From Erythroxylum novogranatense (Eukaryota > Streptophyta > Magnoliopsida > Malpighiales > Erythroxylaceae), in assembly GCA_029891385.1 (NCBI GenBank), contig CM057235.1, positions 7,125,001 to 7,189,000 on the forward strand: a DNA stretch of 64,000 nucleotides, written 5' to 3'. A program made the position numbers and the translations under genes. Positions 46,234-57,289 of this stretch are shown here, one piece after another. The notes below the pieces were generated by a model that had not been told where the DNA came from, did not search any database, and was given only the letters and a program-made list of their open reading frames with translations. How positions within the stretch are numbered: position 1 is the stretch's first letter; each line of letters opens with the position of its first letter.

Positions 46234-47963
46234 TTGATAATGGCACTATTAAATGAATCTGGAATCAAGTATGTTTTCAAGAATAAAGTGGGCCGTTACT
46301 TTAATCTTAAAACATACAACTTAAGCATTCGCTTATTATGAACCACAATCTTGATGAGTGGTGAACTCATATGTGTTCATTATAATTTTGATATGATCGA
46401 ATGGATTTTTACAGGTATTAATCCAAAGGTTCGCATGTTGGAATTATTAATTGAAACATGTATCGTGAACATTCACTCAAATAAAGAGTTTATAGTATTA
46501 TCATCTCTTCTAGATGTTTTAAGGAGATTTGGTGATTAAACTGGCACCAGTAGTTTGATGGACTAGCTACCCATCAAGTCTTAACACTAAGATGAGATCT
46601 TATGTGTTAATCACCATATAAAGTAAAATGAGAGATTTAGAAGGAAAAACCAACATAAGGGCAAAACGGTAATTTTAAACTTTGTTGTGCGGATGGCTAT
46701 AATAAGGTTCTAAATAGGGTTTGCAATTGGACATATTCTCATAATATTTAATAATTCAAGAGTTCAACTAATTGTCTTTAGTGGAATGACATTTAGTTAA
46801 TAAGCTAGAATTAATTCCAATGAGATTGAATTATTTATGGGCTTATTGGAGCTTGAATTATCAAAGTCCAATAAGATTCCCCACTTGGCTTTAAGGAAGG
46901 TTATCAAGCTAAGTAAGAAGTAGTTTGGAGGCTTTAGAAGTCCATAATTGAATGATGGGCTTATACTAATTAATGGTTAATTGGAAGCCCATATGTTCAT
47001 TTAGAAATGGGCTTGTTTTGGTTTAATGTAATTGATTAGATTAATTATATTAAAACAATTTTTTAAATGGAGAAGAAGCAATTTCGAAATTGTGTTAGGT
47101 TAGATGTGTAACCACACATTTGACATTAAAATACTAAATAAAGATGGTCTTTATTATGGTTCATCATTATTAAATGGAGTTATGAACTTACCATTAAATG
47201 GTTTAATGGTTGGCTTTTAATGTTGGCATGTAACCTATTTGCATTCATTAGATTAAAGATGAAAGATGTGCATTAGATGGACCATCTTCCTTCTTTCTTC
47301 TTGCCAAAACCGAAATGGGTATTCAATTATAGGTTATGGTCTTTTCAAATAGCCATTTTAAAGATAAATGAAGTAAGTCTCATTTATTGGCTATTTGATG
47401 AGTGATTAATGTAAGAAGTGATGCATTGAATGCCTCTCACTCTTTCCATTCATGCATATTTCGAAATTGAGATGTAAGAAAGGGTTCTTGCATGGTTTTT
47501 AGACATTCTCTCCTTTCATGCAAGGTAGAACCGAAATTTCTAAGTGAAAGAATTGAAAGAGTTTTAATTTTGGTTCTTCTTCTTCTAAGAAAATCTCCTC
47601 CAAATATTTCTTCTCCTTTCCCACCAAAGGATTTTGTTAACCTAGTTGTCCTTGAAGAAAAAGTGGTAAATCTAATTGGTTGAGGATACTACAACAAGGA
47701 AGAAGATAGATTGCTAAAGGAAAAGACTCAAAGGCAAAGGATTTGGATAGAAGGAGAGGATAACGCAATGAGGATTTAAAGTCAGAATAAGGAGTCGGTA
47801 ATTCCTTTTATCTTGTTCTTGGTTTTATTATCCTTATACCATATCATGTATGGATTAGCATGTTGATTTTGATGTATTGCTTCCGCTGCAAGATGATTTC
47901 TTAAAAAGTTTTGAAATCTATTGTTTCTCCATACTAAGCATGCTTTCTTTTTCCGATCCAACA
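46234..47963 (+). mobile_element. 5' LTR (5'-truncated) of an inserted copia element
   Basis: Matches 53726-55450 closely for 1.73 kb and ends TTCCGATCCAACA at 47963, 2 nt before a primer site. It lacks about 370 bp present at the start of the 3' LTR (53357-53725). The left junction is therefore a truncation, which explains the lack of a target duplication. A 62-63-codon frame (47492 and 54975) occurs in both LTRs but is not recognised. Confidence 0.85.
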
Positions 47964-47965
47964 AT

Positions 47966-47977
47966 TGGTATCAGAGC
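47966..47977 (+). other. Primer binding site for initiator tRNA-Met, copia element
   Basis: TGGTATCAGAGC, perfect 12-nt match, just after the 5' LTR end. It sets the element's sense as plus. Confidence 0.9.
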
Positions 47978-49445
47978 TGGTTTTTCATGCATGATTTCGG
48001 TTCCTATATGTTGGATGCATGGGTTGACAATCTTTTTATGTATACTGCATATTTTTATGTGATAGAAATATATATGGTGTATGTTGCTCTTTTGGTTGTC
48101 CATAGAAGTTAAATTTTATCTTGTAAGATTTCTTCATTTGGTCAGAATAAGGAGGGTGGTCTATCATCACCATGTTTCCTCCTTGGTTTTTTTCTATTTT
48201 ATTTGATTTTGTAATGTTCAAAATTGATGTAATGATGAAGAAGGAGCAGCCATGGATTGAAGAAATGGAAAGGTAAAATTTTCGTGTATCCTTTTGTGTT
48301 TTGGCATAAGTTTTGTGAAAACTAAGTTGCTGGAATTTTGTTTCAATGAATCATATTTCAGTTATGATTGGAAAACAAGTGCTGGTTTTTGTTTCAAAGA
48401 ATCCAATTTCGATTTTGCTAAAATACTAAGTGTTGTGTTTAATTTTCATGAAATGAGTTTCGGTTTTAATAAAACAAGTGCTGGAATTTTTTGTCAAAAC
48501 AAAGATTTGGTTTTCTAAAAATCTAGTGCTGGAATTTTATTTTTCAAAATGACAAAATTCTAATTTCATAAATGTCATTACATTTTGTTTACCGAATGGG
48601 CCGGAACATGTTAGCGAAGAGTTCGAAGCGGAAGATCCAAGTTGAAGAAGCATATTTTGGGCCTAAAAGGCTTGTAATTCTAGGATGGACAATCAAAAGT
48701 GGCTTTATTAGTTCATGTGATGAATGGAGAAATGAATGCTTGTAATATGTGATATTATGTGATTGCATGTCATTTAGAAAATTGCCAACCCTAGGCCTTG
48801 CCATGCATTCATTATGTATGAGATATATAATGAAACAATATAGGATGGATAATAAATTGCATCTAGACAAGATGGTATTTAAAACTTAAAGTCCAAAAGA
48901 TTGAGTGGGAGAGGATGCTCTGTGAGAGTCCACGGTCTCCAAATGATGGCCCGCTTGCATGTGGTGAAGTGTTACTCCCCATCGGAGGGCATGGATCCTA
49001 GATCTTGCATGGTTTGGGTCTCCTTAAGGATAAGTCCACTTAATGATAGCAAATGTGACCTCCCACCGAGGCATGATTTGTAGGTATCTTTAGTGAATGA
49101 ATCAAATGGTTATACACTCAACATTTTTATCAATAAACCGCCCACCGTAGCTCTGTTGGTAAAAGTATGGACCAAATTAAGACGCTTCTTAAAAATTGAG
49201 CATGAGATGCTTGGTAGTTTTTGAGTGGGAGGGTCCTGTTTTTCTTTTAATAGATAAGATGGCCCACCGTCACTTAGTCTGTTATAGATAAGAAAATAAT
49301 CGTCAGATAATGTTTTAATTTTTAAGTTTTGTTAAATCTATCATCATGCATACATGCATCATGATTTTATACAAAGTTCCATAAATTGTTGACTAGTATG
49401 CTCATGTTTTAATAATTTATATTTTCGTACATAATCAACCACAAA
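47978..49445 (+). mobile_element. Untranslated leader of the copia element
   Basis: About 1.47 kb between primer site and gag start. It holds no convincing gene. Phrases such as GAGTGGGAGAGGATGC (48902) and GGTTTGGGTCTCC recur in leader regions of this type, though I cannot confirm that here. Confidence 0.6.
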
Positions 49446-50270
49446 ATGAATCCACTCACCCTACTCTTGACTAATAACAAATTGGAAAATGGAGACAAGT
49501 TTAATGAATGGAGACGTAACCTTGACATTGTTCTTCAATATGAACGTATTTCATGGGTGTTAATCGAAAATGAGCCTACACCTCTAAGTGGAGATGCAAC
49601 TCCCGAGCAAGTCCAACAACATGAGTTGCCGGAATCGTCGACAAGACTACTAAGTGTTATATTCTGCTTCACAATGGCATGTTGCAAAAGCAAATTGCTT
49701 GTATGAAAACTGCTAGTGTAATGATCCATCACCTACATGAGATGTTTGGTGTGAGGACTAGGTCTCAAAGAGTGAAAGCTATCCAAACCTTTCATAATCT
49801 CGCATGAAAACTCGTGAACCGGTGCGGGATTACATGATGAAGGTAATCTATCGCGTTCTTGAGGTGAGATGCTTGGGGTGGATATGGATGCGACACGCAG
49901 ATGATTATGATCATCAATAGCTTAAACTCTTCTTTAAGCAGCTTTAAGTTGGACTATGAGCTCAACAAAGAAGGATTACACCTCGAGTGAGTTGATGAAT
50001 ACCCTTCAAAGCACGAAGGAAATATTGAATATTAAGGCTCATGGGCCGGTTAATGTAGCTTCTTCTTCTAAGCCCAAGAGTAAGGGCAAGGAAAGAAGAA
50101 GGGTCCAATGAAAAGAAGGCCCAAATAGGGTCAAGGCCAAACCCATGAAAAGAAGGCCAAAGAGAACATCAAAGGAAAGTGTTTCCACTGTGATGAGATG
50201 GGCCACCGGAAAAGAAACCGTCCGGTCTACCTAGAGTCCCTCAAAACAAACAAGGTATGGGCTTCCTAAG
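49446..50270 (+). pseudogene. Copia gag (UBN2/retrotrans_gag_3 type) with zinc knuckle
   Basis: It starts MNPLTLLLTNNKLENGDKFN EWRRNLDIVLQYE, the N-terminal capsid block of plant copia Gag, with the ATG at 49446. After several frame breaks the knuckle CFHCDEMGHRKRNRP appears near 50180-50220. The last zinc-binding Cys is Arg (one base, TGT-type to CGT). The protein would build the particle and bind RNA. The open part stops at 49706 and the remainder is frameshifted, so it is a pseudogene. Confidence 0.85.
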
Positions 50271-50700
50271 TTTGTTAGGAACTAGAAATGTAAGATTTAT
50301 CTACTTCTTGGATATTAGATTCAGAGCTACTAACCATGTTTGTAATTCTTTGCGGGGTTCCAATAAAGGAAAAGACTTCCTAAAGGCCGCTTTCAAGTTA
50401 AGATAGCAGATGGTTTCTATGTTTCAGCAGAATCGGTGGGAGTAGTTATCTTGGACTTTCCTAGTGGTCATAGGTTATATTTGGAAGATGTTTATTACAT
50501 GCCAATGATTGTAAGGAACATGATTTACTTTTTTGTCTAATAAAACTCGCTATTCCTTATATTTTGAAAAGGTTGTTTCAATATATGAGAATAAGGATTT
50601 TATTTGTGAGCGATAATTAAACAGGATTGTTTTTATAGAACCTATGAAAGGCTCACTAAACACCACGTAATTGATAAAACCAAGACAATCCAATATCTCT
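50271..50700 (+). pseudogene. Copia protease remnant
   Basis: Near 50300-50345 the sequence encodes WILDS followed by a frame change, then in another frame TNHVCNS-like residues: the copia D-S-G active site split by a one-base loss. Further on, YYMPMIVRNMI-type residues (50495-50525) match the end of the domain. The remainder runs into the GAG-pre-integrase region with stops. Confidence 0.6.
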
Positions 50701-51700
50701 AGCATTAATTCAAAGTATCTGTGGCATCTAAGGATGGGTCATATCAATCGAAAAGAATTGACGTGCTAGTAAAGGATGGGATGCTTATGGGCTTGGATAG
50801 TGATCCATTACCCACTGTGAATCTTGTATTGAAGGAAAATGACAAAAGCCTCATTTCCTTCTAAAGGAAACAGATTTGAATCCACATTGGACATGGTACA
50901 TACTTGATGTGTGTGGGCCCATGAATGTATGAAGCTGAGGAGGTTATGAATATTTCATAACTTTTATAGATGATTACTCAAGACGTGGCTATTTGTATTT
51001 GATGCATAAAAAGAGTGAATCTTTGAAAAGTTCAAAGAATTCAAAGTGAAGTCGAGAAGCAACTTGGCAAGCCATTAAAACACTTTCGATCGATCGAGGT
51101 GGTGAGTATTTATCTGAGAGTTCCAAAGAATATTTAATTGACAATGGAATTGTTTCCAATTTGTCGACTCCTCGTACACCTCAAATGTAATGGTGTAACA
51201 GAGAGAGAAATAGAACTCTATTGGAAATGGTAAGATCAATGATGTCTTATGCTAGCCTTCCGTAATCGCTTACGGGATATGTGATACAAACGACAACATA
51301 TTTTCTTAATTTTGCTCCATCCAAATCGGTGTCTAAAACACCTGTGGAGTTGTGGATCGCCGAGTGCCTTCATTGAGGCACTTGAGGACTTGGGGCTGTC
51401 CAAACCCATGTTCTAAAGCCTGAATCCACAAAGATGGAACCAAGGTCAAGTATGTTTGTTTGTAGGATATCCTACGGAACTCGAGGGTACTATTTTTACA
51501 GTCCTCATGATAGGAAGGTATTTGTGTCGACAAATGCAAACTTCTTAGAGGAAGAGTTTGTGAGAAATCACAAAGGAGGAAGTGAAGTAGTACTAAAGGA
51601 GTTAGCAATTTCATCCAAACCAAGAGTTGTTTTGGATATGATGTAACAAGATGTCGAAATGGATTCAAGAGTTGAATCGGAAGTGCAACTTGAACATCAA
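50701..51700 (+). pseudogene. Copia integrase remnant
   Basis: The zinc-binding start reads LWHLRMGHINRKEL (50725). The catalytic core gives YFITFIDDYSRRGYLYLMHK (about 50945-51010, second Asp region) and DRGGEYLSESSKEYL (about 51095-51135, the Glu region). The C-terminal part shows SYGTRGYYFYSPHDRKVFVS and TNANFLEEEFV (51470-51560). These are copia integrase blocks in order; the enzyme would join cDNA to the chromosome. Frameshifts and stops interrupt each block. Confidence 0.85.
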
Positions 51701-51759
51701 GATGTGCCTAGACGTAGTGGAAGGGTTGTGAGACAACCAGATAGGTATCTGGGTTTAGA

Positions 51760-52720
51760 GAAGGCTTAATTGCCATCTCGCATCAAGAAGAAACAGATCC
51801 CGTTCACGTATACATAGGCTATTAATGATGTTGATGCAGAAAATGGCTCAAGGCAATGGAATCGAAATAGATTCTATGTATACTAATGAAGTTCTGGGTC
51901 CTTGTAGATCTACCACTGTGTCTAAAACCATAGGTGTAAATGGATCTACAAAAGGAAAAGGGATCGGATGGAAAGGTAGAGACCTTTAAAGCTAGATTGG
52001 TAGCTAAAGGCTATAATCAAAAGGAGGGTATAGACTACGAGGAGACTTTTCTCCGGTTGCCATGCTTAAGTCCATCAGATTCTTTTGGCCATAGCACTTA
52101 TTTCGATTATGAAATATGGCAAATGGATGTCAAGACCGCATTTCGAATGGAGATCTTGAGGAGACCATTTATATGGCCCAACCAAAAGGATTCATTGAGT
52201 TAGGTAATGAGCATAAGGTTTGTAAGTTGCAAAGGTCCATTTATGGATTTAGCAAGCATCTAGGTCTTGGAACATTAGGTTTGATAAGGCTATCAAAACC
52301 TATGGGTTCATACAAAACCTAGATGAGCCTTGTGTTTACAAAAGAATACAAGAAGGTAAGGTTACTTTCCTAATCCTCAGTATGTTGATGACATTCTCGC
52401 TCATTAGGAATGATGTGGGAATGTTATCTGCATGTTAAGGATGGCCGAATGAACAGCTTTTCAATGAAGGATTTGGGAGAGGCTACCTATGTTCTAGGGA
52501 TCAAACTTATAAGGGATCGTAAGAACAAGAAGATAGTTTTGTCTCGGCTAACCTACATTGAGAATATGCTCAATAAGTTCGCCATGTAAGATTCCAAGAG
52601 GGTTTCACTCCTACTAGACATGGAATCAAACTTTCAAAGGAACAAGCACCTAAAACCCAAGAGAGGTTGAACGATGCGTAACATTCCATATGCTTCGGCA
52701 GCTGGCGCTTGATGTATGCA
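51760..52720 (+). pseudogene. Copia reverse transcriptase remnant
   Basis: 51940-52203 encodes FKARLVAKGYNQKEGIDYEE and then WQMDVKTAF, the first conserved RT blocks with the catalytic Asp. 52115-52250 has IYMAQPKGFIELGNEHKVCK and LQRSIYGF. The YVDD active site is intact at about 52383-52394, but a frame break follows at once (stop after ILAH). This order places it downstream of integrase, as in Ty1/copia and not Ty3/gypsy. Confidence 0.88.
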
Positions 52721-53350
52721 ATGCATGCACTAGACCGGATATCTATTACGCAGATGGGACCGGTAGCGATTTCACCAATCCAGAATGGAACATTGGATCG
52801 GTTATGTATACTTAAGTATCTTCGTAGGATGAAGAACTTAATGCTTGTTTACTCGAAGTAATCTTATTCCGACAGATATACGGATTCGATTTCCAATCGA
52901 TGTTGATTCAAGGAAATCAACTTTTGGTTCTATATTTACTTTAGGAGGTGGAACCATAGTTTGGAGGAGTGTCAAGCAATCTTGTATTGTTGATTCGACT
53001 ATGGAGGTTGAGTATGTTGCTTGTGAAGCGTGAAAGAAAGCGATCTGCTCGGAAGTTCCTAAATGATTTGGAGGTAGTTCCAGAGGCGTAAAAGCCATTA
53101 CACTTTATTGTGATAATAGTGGGGCGATGGCTAATTCTAAAGAACCTCGGAACCACAAAGTCGCCAAACACATTGAGCGAAAGTATCATCTCATAAGGGA
53201 GATAATACAACGTGGAGAAGTGGATGTGGTAAAGATTCCTACAGAGCAAAACCTCACGATCCGCTCATTAAAGACATCGACTCAAAAGAGCTTTGAGGGT
53301 CACCTAAGGGATGGGAATGAAGGATATGTCAAACTTGCTTTAGGGCAAGT
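52721..53350 (+). pseudogene. Copia RNase H remnant
   Basis: Contains SNLIPTDIRIRFPIDVDSRK, STFGSIFTLGGGTIVWRSVK, STMEVEYVACEA (52890-53033), then YCDNSGAMANSKEPRNHKVA and ERKYHLIREIIQRGEVDVVK (about 53100-53240), and the C-terminal QKSFEGHLRD. These are RNase H blocks that degrade the RNA of the RNA-DNA hybrid. Frame breaks lie between 53033 and 53127. It ends just before the polypurine tract and 3' LTR. Confidence 0.87.
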
Positions 53351-53356
53351 GGAGAT

Positions 53357-55450
53357 TGTTGGAGTTATGTAAATATAGTGCCTCGAAAGCAAGTATATTT
53401 ACATGTAACTTTATCTTCTTCAGCCATGCTTTGTAATGAAAATATTTATTATTAATAAAACAAAAGAGTTTGGTTTTATCTGTATGAGCATTATATATCT
53501 GGTCATAAGGTACCAATATTCATTTGTAAGTAATACACATATACATAGAGATGTATAGGAAACATGTATATTATTAGAATCAATTAATTGATTCACGCTT
53601 GAATAATCGTTGGTCGTTTGATTATGGTTTAGATCAGTAGTGTTACGATTTATCTCCATATAAGTAAAGGAGTTTACTTAAAGGGAATGATGAGTTTCAT
53701 ATCATGATAGTAGTAGACTATCAATAATGGCACTATTAAATGAATTGAATCAAGTATGTTTTCAAGAATAAAGTGGTAGTTACTTTAATCTTAAAACATA
53801 CAACTTAAGCATTCGCTATTATGAACCACGATCTTGATGAGTGGTGAACTCATATGTGTTTCATTATAATTCTTGATATGATCGAATGGATTTTTACAGG
53901 TATTAATCCATTGTCTGCATGTTGGAATTATTAATTGAAACATGTATCAGGGAACATTCACTCAAATAAAGAGTTTATAGTGTTATCATCTCTTCTAGAT
54001 GTTTTAAGGAGATTTGGTGATTAAACTAGCGCCATAGTTTGATGGACTAGCTACCCATCAAGTCTTAACACTAAGATGAGATCTTATGTGTTAATCACCA
54101 TATAAAGTAAAATGAGAGATCTAGAGGAAAAACCAACATAAGGGCAAAACGGTAATTTTACCCTTTGTTGTGCGGATGGCTATAATAAGGTTCTAAATAG
54201 GGTTTGCAATTGGACATATTCTCATAATATTTAATAATTTAAGAGTTCAACTAATTGTCTTTAGTGGAATGACATTTAGTTAATAAGCTAGAATTAATTC
54301 CAATGAGATCAATTATTTATGGGCTTATTGAGCTTGAATTATCAAAGTCCAATAAGATTCCCCACTTGGCTTTAAGGAAGGTTATCAAGCTAAGTAAGAA
54401 GTAGTTTGAAGGCTTTAGAAGTCCATAATTGAATGATGGGCTTATACTAATTAATGGTTAATTGGAAGCCCATATGTTCATTTAGAAATGGGCTTGTTTT
54501 GGTTTAATGTAATTGATTAGATTAATTATATTAAAACAATTTTTTTAAAATGGAGAAGAAGCAATTTTGAAATTGTGTTAGGTTAGATGTGTAACCACAC
54601 ATTTGACATTAAAATACTAAATAAAGATGGTCTTTATTATGGTTCATCATTATTAAATGGAGTTATGAACTTACCATTAAATGGTTTAATGGTTGGCTTT
54701 TAATGTTGGCATGTAACCTATTTGCATTCATTAGATTAAAGATGAAAGATGTGCATTAGATGGATCATCTTCCTTTTTTCTTCTTGCCAAAACCGAAATG
54801 GGTATTCAATTATAGGTTATGGTCTTTTCAAATAGCCATTTTAAAGATAAATGAAGTAAGTCTCATTTATTGGCTATATGATGAGTGATTAATGTAAGAA
54901 GTGATGCATTGGATGCCTCTCACTCTTTCCATTCATGCATATTTCGAAATTGAGATGTAAGAAAGGGTTCTTGCATGGTTTTTAGACATTCTCTCCTTTC
55001 ATGCAAGGTAGAACCGAAATTCCTAAGTAAAAGAATTGAAAGAGTTTCAATTTTGGTTCTTCTTCTTCTAAGAAAATCTCCTCCAAATATTTCTTCTCCT
55101 TTCCCACCAAAGGATTTTGTTAACCTAGTTGTCCTTGAAGAACAAGTAGTAAATCTAATTGGTTGAGGATACTACAACAAGGAAGAAGATAGATTGCTAA
55201 AGGAAAAGACTCAAAGGCAAAGGATTTGGATATAAGAAGGAGAGGATAATAGCAATGAGGATTTAAAGTCAGAATAAGGAGTCGGTAATTCCTTTTATCT
55301 TGTTCTTGGTTTTATTATCCTTATACCATATCATGTATGGATTAGCATGTTGATTTGGATATATTGCTTCCGCTGCAAGATGATTTCTTAAAAAGTTTTG
55401 AAATCTATCGTTTCTTCATACTAAGCATGCTTTCTTTTTCCGATCTAACA
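53357..55450 (+). mobile_element. 3' LTR of the copia element (complete, 2.09 kb)
   Basis: Begins TGTTGGAGTTATG right after the purine tract GTGGAGAT (53349-53356) and ends CCGATCTAACA, with inverted termini TGTTGGA/T(C)CAACA. From 53726 on it matches the truncated 5' LTR. No target duplication is seen, since the opposite LTR lost its outer end. Confidence 0.85.
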
Positions 55451-55455
55451 CCCCT

Positions 55456-56240
55456 CAGTCCTAGTTCTCCTTGAAGAGTCGGCTTCTTCTTTGATTACAG
55501 TCCTTAGACCCATTCACCGTATTATGATTGAATCAATCTTACTCTTCACAGGTACAATCCTTCTATGTCCTCGATGTAGGAGGACTCCAAATTCCTTAAA
55601 AATCCTTGTAAGCAACATACCGTAAGGATAACTATTTATATCCTTCATCCCCTTAATCATGTAGTGAAAGATTAAGAAGGGTAAGTCGATGGGATTGCGA
55701 TTTAGCAGGTAAAACAAGCATTGTTCATCCAACGTAGTCACCAAATGCCTTGAACCTGCTCTTGGTAAAATGCAATTAAACAGAATTGCATGAAGAATCC
55801 TCGCCTTCGGAACCAAACTAGAGGTCTTCCTCTCCCATGGATCCTTGGCTCCATATAATTGTCTTCTCTCATCTTCCTCTTTCATACCGACTTGGGACAT
55901 CCATCCGGCCTTGGTAGAGAGGGTCTCACCAACTGACGGACAATCGGTCACCTTCTTTATTAACTCCTTAGTCACAACAACGGATATACATCTACTGATG
56001 ATACTACAGTGTTGTCTACTAGCTGAGCATTCTTCCAAAAATCGAAAACCTCATTTGTGTATACTAGTTCTCGCACCTCAAAGAAGTTCCTCCAACCAGC
56101 TCTTACAATCTCTGGTTCCACATCCATACCATCATTCCTCAATGACTCGAAATCCACATGTCTTCCGAATATCATGGCTGCCTCCATTGTTTCAGAACGA
56201 AAAACTGAATCTGGTAAGCTTTTTAGGGTTGGATGTTTGA
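55456..56240 (-). pseudogene. Envelope-like ORF of the Sirevirus-like element, N-terminal part
   Basis: Two overlapping minus frames (55972-56187, then 55514-56038) encode MEAAMIFGRHVDFESLRNDG and then SSLVPKARILHAILFNCILP, TTLDEQCLFYLLNRNPIDLP and LIFHYMIKG. I associate this with the plant 'putative transposon protein' domain found in envelope-like ORFs of Sirevirus elements. A frameshift joins the two frames and a stop follows at about 55511. The C-terminal part lies at 45194-46233, on the far side of the inserted copia element. No envelope function is shown for this protein. Confidence 0.68.
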
Positions 56241-56461
56241 GAGAATTGGGAAAGCAAAATGAACCTTCTGGAGATGAGAATAACCGTAATGATTTTGCTT
56301 TTAGACTACTTGTAGAGATATAGTCCGATGTGTTCTAGAGTCATTAAAATCTTCGAGATTATCAGACTTTCCCTCCACAACTTTCTTGTGAGAGAAGTTA
56401 CCAGCTGTACCTCACTGTTTCTGACGCCGTTAGTTTTGTCGTTACTTTAGCTCGACTGGTC

Positions 56462-56702
56462 ACTTAACATAACCATGTTGAGATTGCGTCTGATCTTCTG
56501 AAACCGTTCTTCACTTAATGGTTTTGTGAAGATGTCTGCCTACTAATACTCTGTTTCGATGAACTGTAGACGCACCACCTTCCTCTGAACATAGTCTCTC
56601 AGAAAGTGATGTCTGACTTCTATGTGCTTCACTCTTGAATGCTGAATCGGATTCTTTGATAGATTGATTGCACTGGTGTTGTCGCAATAGATTGGAGTAA
56701 CA
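56462..56702 (-). pseudogene. Copia RNase H of the Sirevirus-like element
   Basis: The minus strand encodes VTPIYCDNTSAINLSKNPIQ, HSRVKHIEVRHHFLRDYVQ and RKVVRLQFIETEY, then a stop and a decayed ADIF-KPL tail. This is copia RNase H. It lies upstream of the envelope-like ORF in the minus sense, as expected. It begins abruptly at 56702 next to LTR-type repeats, so RT, integrase and gag have been deleted. Confidence 0.85.
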
Positions 56703-56951
56703 TATGCGTCTGTTTTTGGCTTCCGTTTGCTTTTCTACTTCGCCTGCTTTTTTCTTTCTCCGTCTATTTTTCTACTTCGTCTGTTTTTTATTCTCCGTCT
56801 GTTTTTCTACTTCGTCTGTTTTTCTTTATCCGTCTGTTTTTCTACTTAGTCTATTTTTCTTTCTCCATCTGTCTTTCTTTCTCTGTCTGTTTTTCTACTG
56901 AGTATTTGTTCTTAATCAAAATCATAAATGTGAAGTCATTTTGACTTAACA
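56703..56951 (-). mobile_element. Truncated 5' LTR start of the Sirevirus-like element, with minisatellite
   Basis: The minus-sense start TGTTAAGTCAAAATGAC lies at 56951 with no polypurine tract before it, as for a 5' LTR. It runs into an array of CGTCTGTTTTTCTACTT-type units of about 22 bp (56703-56910) and stops at the RNase H fragment. The simplest reading is one deletion from inside the 5' LTR to inside RNase H. Confidence 0.6.
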
Positions 56952-56954
56952 GAT

Positions 56955-57260
56955 AGTTTATCACTTTCTAATGTTATTGTTATTTGCAATATCGCTTTAA
57001 TGATTTTATCATAATTATTCAATTCATGATTATTTTTCAACTTCATTCATATATTTATTCTCATTTGCAATATCAGTTTCTAAATATTTTTATCATGATT
57101 ATTAAATTCATTATTATTATTCAACTTCATTCATATATTCATATTTTTTATACAATCATAATAACGGTTCATTGCATATTTGTTTTATTAATATAAGCGA
57201 AAAATTTTTTATACCTAATAGGAATAATACTATTTACATTATGATATTAAATAATACGAA
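56955..57260. repeat. Direct repeat, first copy (partner 58922-59105)
   Basis: TCACTTTCTAATGTTATTGT followed by TATTTGCAATATCGCTTT occurs here and at about 58928. An internal 90-bp doubling (CTTCATTCATATAT) lies in this copy. No gene. Confidence 0.65.
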
Positions 57261-57289
57261 TCACTAATATATATATCTCTTGTGATAAT

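Noticed and set aside
47492..47683. 63-codon frame found in both copia LTRs (also 54975-55166)
   Set aside because: Its conservation is explained by the two LTRs being copies. No domain or start context supports a gene.
49147..49190. tRNA-like stretch (GTAGCTCTGTTGGTAAAAG)
   Set aside because: Resembles a tRNA D-arm/A-box, but no matching acceptor stem, anticodon arm or T-arm follows. It lies in the copia leader.
43930..56951. A full-length, possibly active Sirevirus
   Set aside because: Only RNase H, a split envelope-like ORF, a polypurine tract and LTR parts are present. Gag, protease, integrase and RT were not found.
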